Shown here: one piece after another, positions 33,276 to 43,469 of the stretch | How positions within the stretch are numbered: position 1 is the stretch's first letter | Layout: the number at the start of each line of letters is the position of its first letter | DNA from: Mesostigma viride | Taxonomy: Eukaryota > Streptophyta > Mesostigmatophyceae > Mesostigmatales > Mesostigmataceae | Direction: 5' to 3' | DNA: 64,000 nucleotides | Assembly: GCA_009746045.1 (NCBI GenBank) | Contig: RPFO01000080.1 | Location: 8,427,128 to 8,491,127, forward strand | Translations under genes and position numbers: made by a program | The notes under the pieces: model-generated | What the model saw: only the letters and a program-made list of their open reading frames with translations | What the model was told of the DNA's origin: nothing | Databases searched by the model: none

Positions 33276-35019
33276 CCCGTGTTTTTTTATTTAGAACGCG
33301 ATATATCGCGTTGTAAGCTTTTTTTAGAACGCGTATAGCACCTAAGGAAATTTTTTTTTCATGGTCATGTATATACTTTCCTGAAAGCCCATAAATCCAA
33401 GGATTTTTTGAGCTACTCAGACCTACAAAATGCTAATTCATTAGAGAGATACACTGGTTTGAATACAGGGGGGTCTGACCATGACCGCGATTTCTTGACC
33501 CTAGGTCACAAGTCATGTGCTTATTCACAAATGGTTCATGAAAAAAATCTGGCTTCTTGCACGAGCTATGGGCAACATATGCAGGCTCTGTGAAACAAAA
33601 CTCAGGCCCATTGGGCCACTGAAGCTATTTTTCATTAGCATCACAATTACAACGCAGTACAACGCAGTGGGAAAAATGAGAGCCCTTCACAACATGACGC
33701 AACGACACGAGCCCCATAAACGGGGCCATAGTGAGCTTGGAGGGTCAAAACGTTGAAAATAGGTGTTGTATAAGTTATACAGCATCAAACATGCATCAAA
33801 CATCATGACTGGATGACCTAATATGACTGAATCAGGCAGCCATAGCCAAAGCATCATCCACTCTCACAACGTGTTGAGCACATGCCTCGTGGGAACGGAG
33901 GTGCTGGGTTGTCATTCCATAACGCGTGCAATACTGAAAGAAAGAGGCACGTGTAATGCAAGGCTTGGATAGGTTGAGTGATCCATGAGCTTACATGCAG
34001 GCAAAGATGACGCTGGAATGCATGCTAGCAAATGGTGGCAAGATGCTAACAACACATGATTATACACCATGATTATGGGCACCTAGCTGATCTTCTTGCA
34101 CAACCAACGCAGTATAAACCATCAACATCCAATCCTCACGATATATGCACGGCTTGACGACGTATACAGCACCTAAATACTGCACAACTGCAACCTGCTA
34201 TGGCTGACATGCAAGCAACGTCGAGTAGGATGGCGGTCTTAGAGAGGCTGGGCAGAGGTCGGTAGAAATAAGTGGAAAACTGGCAGAAACTAGATAGAAA
34301 CACGATATACTTACGCCTGCAAGCACTATTGAGCCGGTGGCAGAGGCCATTTCCAGGAAAATACAGCATACCGTAGCAATAGCCACGGTCACGCCTTACG
34401 CTATTTGCAGGCACCATCGTGCCCGGAGCTACCCAATAAAAGTCTGCACAAATCTCGGTTTAGCCGAGAGTCCGGGCGTTCGGAATGAATAAACATGTGT
34501 TAAGAAGTCGAAACACCATGGAAATACCAAGCATGGTGCCGCAGCAGACCCGAGTCTTGACGTAATAATATGTATGCCGGTTTCCAGGGTTTCCGCATGA
34601 AAGTTGGGTGAGAAACTGGAAAAAACTACGTTTCCTTTGCCCCAGTACCTCAACAAACTCGTAGAAACCTAATTATCAACCTTTGAACGCATCATCATGG
34701 TCGTGCCACCCAACAGCCACTGAAATTCGCGCGAAAACTGGCGAGATCTACCTGCCGCCATCGCCGTCGTCTTCACCTTCGTCCCGCGAAAATTCCTGAT
34801 TTCAGTGGTACATATATGTTTGCAGCTGTCACAAAAAAAATACCAAAAATACCAGGATTTTTTCTTGAATTCTATGAGATGTTTCTGACCTATGTTGAAA
34901 GTTTCAGACCAAAAATCGCATGTTTAATAGGTTTGCCACGTGTCAGATTACAACGCGATACATCGCGTTCTAACCCAGCTACAACGTACGCGATGTATCG
35001 CGTTGTAAAAAAACATGGG
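33276..35019. mobile_element. piggyBac-like non-autonomous DNA transposon (1744 bp) with TTAA target duplications
   Basis: TTAA (33272-33275) and TTAA (35020-35023) flank ends CCCGTGTTTTTTTA and TAAAAAAACATGGG, which are inverted copies with one mismatch. CCC/GGG termini and a TTAA target are the hallmark of piggyBac transposases. Just inside both ends are copies of the palindrome ACGCGATATATCGCGT: one at left (33294-33311), two at right (34947-34964 and 34988-35004). These could be transposase-binding sites. No transposase frame with a recognisable DDD core was found, so the copy depends on an enzyme elsewhere. Small open frames inside (33408-33593, 33517-33756) match nothing known. Confidence 0.82.
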
Positions 35020-35184
35020 TTAAGTGTTAGTTAATTAATCACTGATTGATTTATGCTCAGCAAGATCAAGGGACCAGGGACCACTGCCTTCTCTCATTGA
35101 TGCAGGCCACAGGGCACAGTTATAAACTGCACATTGAAGTCTAGCAATGCTACAGACTCTCTGCCTAGCATGAGATAGACATGA

Positions 35185-35345
35185 TGCAGAGCCACGAGCC
35201 ACGAGAAAGCCATGGCTGACGGCGGAGCTCGTAACTTCCACGCTTGGGCACCAAATTTGGCCGTTAATATCACAATCGCAATTCGTCTTCCTAAGACGCA
35301 CACGCTTATATAAATTACCCGAAGCTATCACGCAATATTGAATGG
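35185..35345 (+). mobile_element. L1-like 5' leader fragment
   Basis: GCCATGGCTGACGGCGGAGC through CTAAGACGCACACGCTTATA resembles the leader upstream of ORF1 at 10480-10600 (minus strand) and 39575-39730. No ORF1 follows. 35346-36340 shows no supported feature. Confidence 0.6.
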
Positions 35346-36340
35346 CGAGAATGTCGCGTCCGTGATCTATCACGTCCGCAATTCAGATTTTAGCGTAATT
35401 CTGACGTCCGCAGCCTTGTGCGGGTTGCTATACCGCGGCCCGGTACTGACGCCGCAGATCTCAGTTGTACTCACGCGCCAAGTCCGCTGAATTTGCTGAC
35501 GGAACTTTTGGGCGGACCTGAATTTCACTAACATTCGTCACAAGGGCAGTTTGCCGAATGCTGGTACATGCACAGCAAGCCGGCGAGGCACTGAGCAGAT
35601 GTGCAATTTCAGGATTTCAACGTGGGACACCAGACACAAATGCAAGGAAGCCCCAGGCGGTGCCTGGCATGGCCGATAGATTTGCCCTTGTATATTTGTG
35701 TTCGCTTGACAGATAAAGCTTGAAGTTTAGCTTGTCGGAAATTAGACAATGTTATGATTGGCTGATGTCTAAAGTGGCGCTAGTGGCGCCAGCCGCCAGG
35801 CTTGAGCTTTGAGCAGTATAGAAGGATGAGCAACGAACCATGGTGGTCGTTGTTCGTCCGTTTCTCTCCCTCACAACTGGTTTGTTGTCTTCATGGGGTG
35901 AAATAGTTCGAGCAGCCCGGAGCAGCCCCCGTGAGTGGTTGCATGCAGTCAGTTGCCATGAGGATGGACTGACGGATATGACAATGTATTGGTTTTGTTA
36001 AGAATGTGTGTAAGACTGAGAACGAGACAAGGGACAGGGCCTTCGGGCACCCTGGTCGTCGTTGGCAAGAATGCCAGTAGGAACTAGGTCGGGAACACAC
36101 GCGCACTGCCGCCACAAGGGGCCTGCAGTGGCGTCAACCAAGGGACCTCACAGCTGCTCTTATAACTACAACATTACAACTCGACACTCTTTGTAATTCG
36201 TCATGTATCTCATTGGAATTGAAATGTCTTTTGGTTGCTTTAATGATAAAGCATGGTCTCAAGAATCGGCTCAGTGGTTGGGCCGGATTGCCTGTCATGA
36301 AGGTGGCGGTGCCATAAAGGACCGCACCTTTCATTCTCAT

Positions 36341-38320
36341 TTTCTACGCAACGCAGCCTGGCGGCAGTGCGCTGAGCCCTGAAAATACGTTTCGCCCTCC
36401 GGCGGCCTGGAAGGCAGCGGTGCCACTGGCCAATTAGCGCTGGTGGTCGCCCAGGTCCCCCCCGGGCTTGCCTCGCCCTCGGCATCGCCTGAGCCCAAGG
36501 GCAGTCCCAGCCTAACCCACTCGCCATCGTCCTTGTCCAGCCTTCTGCAAAACCATTGCCAAGCGCCTCGCCCGAACCCAAGAAACCCTGCTAGCCTAAA
36601 CAAATGGCGACAGTACCTAGACTAAGCAAGCTTTTCTTTCACCCACTGGCTAAAACTGACCCAGGACAACTGCGCCGAGAAAGTCCAGAGTCTACGCACT
36701 GTCAGGAAAGCAAGCTCCGCGGGCCCGTTGGGCCCATCCGGCCCGCCGACAACCTGGAGACTGAGGTTCCTCGCCCGGCCAGAGCTCAACCTTCGCCTCG
36801 CTGTCCTCTACAGCTTCTTCCAGCTCACTGACGACGACCTTGTCGCTAAGCTCCGCAACCCAGCCAGGCCTGCGCAGGGCTCCGGGAGCCACATCGGCTC
36901 CCACCACCCTCTGCAAGGATGACATCCGAGCAGACGTGTGCTGGAGGAGCACGTGTGCTGGAGGAGCACGTGACCTGGCCGTTGGCCGAGAAGCTGACCT
37001 CGCTGAACACGACGCTCAACACGGTGGAGGCCTGGGTCTTCAACAATGTGGAAGCCAATTCATTTCCTTGAAGGTCGCCCACAACTTAGCTCCAGCCTCA
37101 GTTAGCGCCGCTGCAGACCGCGGAGCAGGCATCTGAGGCGCAGACTGCATTTGTCTCTCGCCTAAATCAGGTGGAGGATAAGTGCGGCCTGCTTGTCAAG
37201 AAGCTTGAAGCCATCACCGCCCAAACCGACGCCCTGGCGGCGGAGGTCCCGGCGATTGCAGCGCAGATGGCCACCATCGCAGCGCCCAGGCTGCCCACCC
37301 AGCCGGCTGATGATAGCCTCTCACGGCCGCACTCCTACGCGGACCTGCGCCTGCGGTCAGCGACCGCCTCAACCACTGACGCCATCACTACGAAACTCCA
37401 GGAGCTTGAGGACCTTCGCCAGACAAAACAACGGGAGGCCACCCGACCGACCGCGCTCAGCCGCGAGTGCCGCGTGGTGCTGTGTCGTTTCCCCCAGAAG
37501 CCAGGTGAGACGTCAACCACCCTTGCCGACGAGCTCAAGGACCAGCTTCTTACCCTCATGGGCCTGGTATAGGTGAGGTAGAACTGCATGCGCGGGTGCC
37601 ACCGCCTTCCCACTCACGGGAGAAGGCGGCTCCCCGGCCCACCAGTCCTGCTCACCTTTCCCTCCGGGGGCCCCGAGGACAAGCAGCGGTTCCTTTCTCG
37701 TCGCAAGAGGGTGCCGCACGACCTTACCTGGACGCTGGACGACCGACGACCTGACCCCCGCTAGCTCAGCAGCAGCAGCGACGCGACCTGTGGCCTGAAT
37801 ACCTCCGCCACAAGCACTGGACCCCCAGAAGCCCAAGATGTACTGGAGGGGCGGGGACCTGATGATCAACCACAACATCAGCATGTCATGGTGGACACCC
37901 CCTGCGGGCTAGAATAGCCCTAGCTTGTAATCATTGGTAGCCACTGCCACCATGGCAGCCATGCCTAATGTATAATTTGCCTACTAGCCACCATACCTAG
38001 TCACATACATGCACCGCTAACGCACGGTACACACCTAGCCATAGCCTTAGCTTAGCCCTTGTACAACCAGCCATGCTACGTCCTGGCCATGATTTGCTTA
38101 CTTGCCCACGCTCATCCCTGTTATGATATGCTCACGCAGGTCCATTGCACCCACAGATCTTGCCGGATTATTTATCGTGTCCGATTGCTGCTGTGGCATG
38201 CCGCTGGCATGAAGGAGAAAGGGGGTCTCTGCCCTTTCTTCCTGTTGTGCTGACACATAGGGATTAAAAGCACTTCGGTGCTCCGTGACTCCGCAACGGG
38301 AGCACGAGTTTAATTAATTA
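36341..38320 (+). mobile_element. L1-like ORF1 element with 3' UTR and TTAA tail (ORF broken)
   Basis: It starts with CTACGCAACGCAGCCTGGCG, like codons near the start of the intact ORF1, followed by 'LVVAQVPPGLASPSASPEPK'. ORF1 pieces follow in shifting frames ('DDSLSRPHSYADL' near 37320; C-terminus 'YWRGGDL' near 37845). The 3' UTR runs to hairpin 38289-38302 and tail TTTAATTAATTAAT. No reverse-transcriptase segment is present. Confidence 0.72.
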
Positions 38321-39430
38321 ATGCGCCTATGCATGGCAATGGAGCTGACGGCCGGTTTGGCCCACCGCGGACCTGACCACCTGCCCGGCTGTTCTCGTCC
38401 TCGCCTTCAGCTCGCCGCTCTCTTCTCCTTCCGCGCTCTGCCGATCCGGACGTACGACCTCTGGGTCCCCTCCCCCTTGACAGAAGCCACCTTCAGCTCC
38501 CTCCTTCAGGAGGCTATCTCTCAGCACGTGACCCCGCTAGTGACGCTGCGGATGATGCAGCCATGTCAGAGCAGCACGCTGGCTGCAGAAGTCCCCACCA
38601 TCTCCACCGCCGGCCACCTCCACCCTCCTAGGTCCTCGCCTCCACCTGAGTCCACCACCACCACTGTGCACTGACCACCGACGCCATCACAGCCCAGCTC
38701 CGCGACATCGACAAGCGCCTCCAGGACAAGTTACGCCATCACCATCGAGTGCCTGCAAAACACCGAAGGCCTCACCGCCCAGGTGGTGAAGGACACTGCC
38801 GCCAAGCCAGCCTCTGCTGGCCCAGCAGGCGATGCTCCTCCCCAGACCTGGGCCGCCATGCTGCTGAACCACACCACCACTGCACCACCACCGGCCTCCG
38901 CTATCGTAGCACAGCTCAAGCAACAGACGCTCGACCTCCGCGAGGAGGCCGAGCTCGACAAGCGCAGCCATCATTGTCAAGAACTTCGACCTAGCTGGTG
39001 GAAGGTGAGAACTCTGAGAAGCTTGCACAGGCGTTTGCGAATGAAATCCTCGGCCGCATGTCGATCCTCATTGGTGAGCTCTCAAGCTGGAGGCCCTCCA
39101 GCTTCCCCGCTCGATCGCGGGGTAAGGCGGGACCACCCCCGGCCGCTAGTGCGCTGCTCGTCTTTGAGAAGATAGCGAACAAGCTTTCGTTCCTCAGACG
39201 CCGCAAGCGGCTCGAAAGGACTCCCTACACTCTGGACAACGACTTGACCCTGGCGCAGCAACACGTTCGGCGACGGGAAGTATGGCCAACCTACCTCCAG
39301 CTCCGGCAGACAGCGGCAGGGATCGAAGAACCGAAGAATTAAGCCGGTATACTGAAGGGGGGGCGGTCAGGCTACCTCGACCACAAGCCCTGCCGGCAAG
39401 CAACGCCCGCTGCCCCAGCACCCTCAGCGC
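38321..39430 (+). pseudogene. L1-like ORF1 copy (frameshifted)
   Basis: Directly follows the previous element. It includes 'FSSLLQEAISQHVTPLV', 'ALDLREEAEL'-like and 'KIANKLSFLRRRKRLERTPY' segments, then 'LTLAQQHVRRREVWPTYLQL' near 39246-39306. Several frameshifts. The 3' end is diverged and lacks a clear tail. Confidence 0.65.
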
Positions 39431-39564
39431 CGGAACCCAACCTAGGGGACTATAGCAGTAGTGTAGAATAGTATAAGGCTCAGCCAACGTGGCCATGCAT
39501 GTATCAAGGAGACAACCAGATGTATGCCTATCGGATATGGTTGGGGATATAGTAGTATAGGATG

Positions 39565-41400
39565 CCGCAGACGAAAATGGCTGACGGCAGTATGGCCATG
39601 ACAGCAGAGCTCAGAACGTTTGCGTCTGAGCCCCAAATTCCGGCGGTTGACCAGATCACTTGCATTCCGAATGCGCCTTTGTTGTAAGACGCACTCGCCA
39701 GTATAATCGGTTACGGCTGACACGCAGACTGTATCAAAAAAGTTACGCAAATGACAAGATTCAGGCTATGACGACTCCAAAAGCCGAACGGGGTCTGCCG
39801 GAAAAGAAAGCTTTCCGGCTCCCAGCCCAACCCACTCGCCACTGTCCTCGCCCTGCCGTCTGCAAAACCATGGCCAAGCGCCTCGCCCGAGCCCAAGAAA
39901 CCCTGCTAGCTACGACCTAAACAAATGGCGACAGTACCTAGACTAAGCAAGCTTTTCTTTCACCCACTGGCTGAAACTGACCGACGAAGAATGCGCCGAG
40001 ACATATAGTCCAGCTCTTAGGCATGGAACGCAAGCTCCGTGGGCCCGTTGGGCCCATCCGGCCCGCCGACAACCTGGAGGAGATCCTCGCCCTGCCAGAG
40101 CTCAACCATCGCCTCCCTATCCTTTCCAGCTTCTACCAGCTCACTGACGACGACCTTGTCGCTAAGCTCCGCAACCCAGCCCGCCGGCCTGCGCAGCCGG
40201 GAGCCACATCGGCTCCCTCCCTCTGCAAGGATGACATCCGAGCAGTGCTGCAGAGGTCGAGCACGTGACCTGGCTGTTGGCCGAGACTGAGCTGACCTCG
40301 CTGAATTAACACGACGCTCAACACGGTGGAGGCCTGGGTCTCCAATGTGGAAGCCAAGGTCGCCCACAAGCTCCAACCTCAGTTCACGCCGCTGCAGACC
40401 GCGGCGCAGGCATCTGAGGCGCAGACTCACACTCGTCTCTCGCCTAAATCAGGTGGAGGGCAAGTGCGGCCTGCTTGTCAAGAAGCTTGAAGCCATCACC
40501 GCCCAAACCGACGCCCTGGCGGCGGAGGTCCCGGCGATTGTAGTGCAGACGGCCACCATCGCCGCCCAGCCCACCCAGCCGGCCGATGATAGCCTCTCGC
40601 CGCACTCCTACGCGGACCTGCTGCGGTCAGCGACCGCGCCTCAACCACTGACGCCATCGCTACGAAACACCAGGAGCTTGAGGACCTTCGCCAGGCAAAA
40701 CAACGGGAGGCCACCGACCGCGCTCGCTGCGAATGCCGAGTGGTGCTGCGTCGTTTCCCCTAGGGGAAGCCAGGTGAGATGTCAACCACCCTTGCCGACG
40801 AGCTCAAGGACCAGCTTCTTACCCTCATGGGCCTGGTAGGTGAGGTAGAACTGCATGCGATGGTGCCACCGCCTTCCCACTCACGGGACAAGGCGGCTCC
40901 CCAGCCCACCAGTCCTGCTCACCTTTCCCTCCCCCGAGGACAAGCAGCAGCTCCTTTCTCGTCGCAAGAGGTTGCCGCACGACCTGTCACCTGGACGCTG
41001 GACGACCGACGACCTGACCCCCGCTCAGCAGCAGCATGCAGCGACGCGACCTGTGGCCTGAATTAATTAATTAATTAATTAAAATCATAGCTCCGTGGGG
41101 AGCATATGTAACACATAGCCCTGAGAAAGGGGCATCTATGGGTTTGTAATACAATCGATCAGGGCGACAACCTGCAGGTGTAGGATGTACAACTATCACC
41201 TGCTCTGGGTGCACTAGGTGCACCTGCACCTTCATGATGGTTCATGCCTCCTAAACAAGCACAGGCACCCAGGGGGGGCTTGAGGAGAGGGCCTGAATAC
41301 CTCCGCCACAAGCACTGGACCCCCAGAAGCCCAAGGTGTACTGGAGGGGCGGGGACCTGCTGATCAACCACAAGATGTGGACCCCTTGGTGAAGTAAGTA
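39565..41400 (+). mobile_element. L1-like ORF1 element interrupted by a younger L1 3' end
   Basis: Leader 39575-39730, then broken ORF1 to 41063, resuming at 41290 ('EYLRHKHW', then YWRGGDL). The interruption at 41064-41289 is flanked by GGCCTGAAT on both sides, which is single in the related copy near 37789-37797. Confidence 0.75.
41064..41289 (-). mobile_element. 5'-truncated L1 3' end with 9-bp target duplication
   Basis: TTAA tail (41064-41081), hairpin GCTCCGTGGGGAGC (41090-41103) and 3' UTR related to 8702-8900. Target duplication GGCCTGAAT at 41055-41063 and 41290-41298. Confidence 0.82.
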
Positions 41401-42219
41401 CTTGCGTGCCATGCGCAAAGGCATGCCACGGAGTACTATGCTAATCTCATTAGAAAAAATAATTACACAAAAGTTTAAACAAATATCGTCTGCATCATTC
41501 CCCAACCATTAAATGGGGATGTAATCCTCATTCGAGCTGTCCTCTACTGTAATGGCAGACGAGGCAGTAGTGTAGTGGCTATCCTCAGGGCCAATAACCT
41601 CCACCTGCGGACTTCTACCCTGGCTAGCAACGGGCCGCGGGGCCCGTGGGGAGAAAACATGAGCATACCCCTCAGGAAGGTGCTTATCGCATATGGCAGG
41701 CCATTTCTCCTCGTCAATCATGCGGGCGCGGAGTACGGATAGTCCCAGAAGCCCTGCATCTTCAAGCAGTTGTGTCACATAGGTCCGGGTCGCGCGGCGC
41801 CGGTGTCGGGCGCGCGCAAGTTTGCCAGTGGGTTGCGATGGGACAAGGGGGACCCTGCCATAGGAGGAGGTGTCTACCTGGTTGGCCCCGGCAGGGCCCA
41901 CATCGGTATTCACCTGGTCTGTGCGGGCAAGATGGCCGGCAAAGAGGAGGCGGCGGTGTCGGATGGTATGGGTGACAAGAGGGAGCTCGCAGTAGAGCTC
42001 GGCCCGGGTGCGGCGTTCTTGGTAGCGGACGCCGAGGATATGACGGAGCATTCTAGTGACGGTGCCGTCGAGCTGCTGGCTCAGCGCCTGGTCGATCCAG
42101 GGTCCACGCCTCGCAGCCATAAAGGAGGATGCTGAGGCCTTGGTGAAGCTCACCCGCGTTTGTACCGATCCAGCACCAGTACAAACTGATTTTTTCAAAA
42201 AGTGCTTTTTTGATGTCAT
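41392..42219 (-). pseudogene. L1-like reverse transcriptase C-terminus with 3' UTR
   Basis: The minus-strand frame 42219-41509 has 'LDGTVTRMLRHILGVRYQER', 'LPLVTHTIRHRRLLFAGHLA' and 'TYVTQLLEDAGLLGLSVLRA', typical of the non-LTR reverse-transcriptase C-terminus. The 3' UTR (41508-41392) matches 17080-17160. There is no catalytic domain. Confidence 0.75.
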
Positions 42220-42228
42220 TATAACTCC

Positions 42229-42395
42229 AGAATGAAGTCATAAGTGTCCCAACATATTTCTTGACCCCGTGACCCCCTGAACCCCTGACCCCCTGACGCC
42301 AAAATGATACAATGACAGTATTTGTGCAGTGTCGCATGGTGTCTTGGGGTCTAGCTCCATGATGAAGTCATAAGTGCCCCAAAATATACATTGCT
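42229..42395. repeat. Duplicated ~35-bp motif, 126 bp apart
   Basis: CCAGAATGAAGTCATAAGTG (42229) and CCATGATGAAGTCATAAGTG (42357), each followed by CCCCAA-type sequence. Function unknown. Confidence 0.6.
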
Positions 42396-42445
42396 GGACC
42401 ACCCTGACACCCTGACACCCGGACCCCCCCCCACCCCCCCACCCC

Positions 42446-42785
42446 ATCGCATCCAATCGCATCCAATCGCATCCCATCCCATCCCATCCCATCCCATCCC
42501 ATCCCATCCCATCCCATCCCATCCCATCCCATCCCATCCCATCCCATCCCATCCCATCCCATCCCATCCCATCCCATCCCATCCCATCCCATCCCATCCC
42601 ATCCCATCCCATCCCATCCCATCCCATCCCATCCCATCCCATCCCATCCCATCCCATCCCATCCCATCCCATCCCATCCCATCCCATCCCATCCCATCCC
42701 ATCCCATCCCATCCCATCCCATCCCATCCCATCCCATCCCATCCCATCGCATCGCATCGCATCCCATCCCATTCCATCCCATTTC
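42446..42785. repeat. (ATCCC)n satellite, about 58 units
   Basis: ATCCC pentamers with CATCG variants at both edges. The right edge grades into CCATTCCATCCCATTTCCAT and the dispersed repeat C motif CACTGAGGACTTATG. Long open frames across it are artefacts. Confidence 0.95.
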
Positions 42786-42838
42786 CATCCCACACTGAGG
42801 ACTTATGGATGCGCAGTCCACGTGCAAATTAATTAATA
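42768..42838 (+). mobile_element. Dispersed repeat C, copy 3
   Basis: CCACACTGAGGACTTATGGA through CACGTG and an AATTAATTAATAT tail. Confidence 0.6.
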
Positions 42839-43027
42839 TATTGTGACTAGCTGATCAGTGCTAACATCTACATCCCGCCCATTTTCGCAGATATCGTGGA
42901 CTTTGGATCTGCCCCCTACTTTGACTAGGCGTTTCACCACAGAAGTGCTGTTGGCTCGAATGGCAACATGATTGTCTGGATAACAGTCACAAACCACCTC
43001 ATTTCAAGAAGCGACACCTTGTAAAGA

Positions 43028-43160
43028 GCATGCATGCGTTTGCCCCTGCAGCCAGAAGGGCCTCCTCGGGTCAGGTGGCCCCTGCTAGTGCTAAGCCAAA
43101 AACTATGTCAACATCCCCATCCTGGCCTCACTGCCAGGGAGCCGCACCTGCCTCTACAGT
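43028..43160 (-). pseudogene. Decayed copy of the ankyrin exon
   Basis: On the plus strand TTTGCCCCTGCAGCCAGAAG, GTGGCCCCTGCTAGTGCTAA and CCTGGCCTCACTGCCAGGGA correspond in order to TTTACCCCTGCAGCCAACAG (43845), GTGGCCCCTGCTGACAGCCA (43882) and CCTGGCCTTACTGCCAGCGA (43923). It is a diverged duplicate just downstream of the gene. Confidence 0.72.
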
Positions 43161-43469
43161 TTAGCCACGATAGGGCTCTCGGTAGGACCAGAATACTCAC
43201 TCCTGTCCAAATATTGGACGATGACAACGGACTTGGAAGGACGAAATGGTTGGGATGCCACCCGCCCCCGTCCATCCATCAATCAGTCATGGGATCACAG
43301 TAGCATATGTGATTGTTCACACAAGGAAAAATGCGGGATCAAGGAAGATCTGGGTGGTCACAATAGTTCAACTGAGTATCCCTTGACGAGAGCTCTCGCT
43401 TGGCATGTAAAATTCCGTAAGATGACACGGGGTTGGCAGCAACCCTTAACTCTACCGTTAAGTTCTGGT

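Noticed and set aside
33408-34656. Transposase inside the piggyBac-like element
   Set aside because: Only short frames with no recognisable catalytic core.
42238-42827. Long frames of the DGMGW or PSHPI type
   Set aside because: Translations of the (ATCCC)n satellite.
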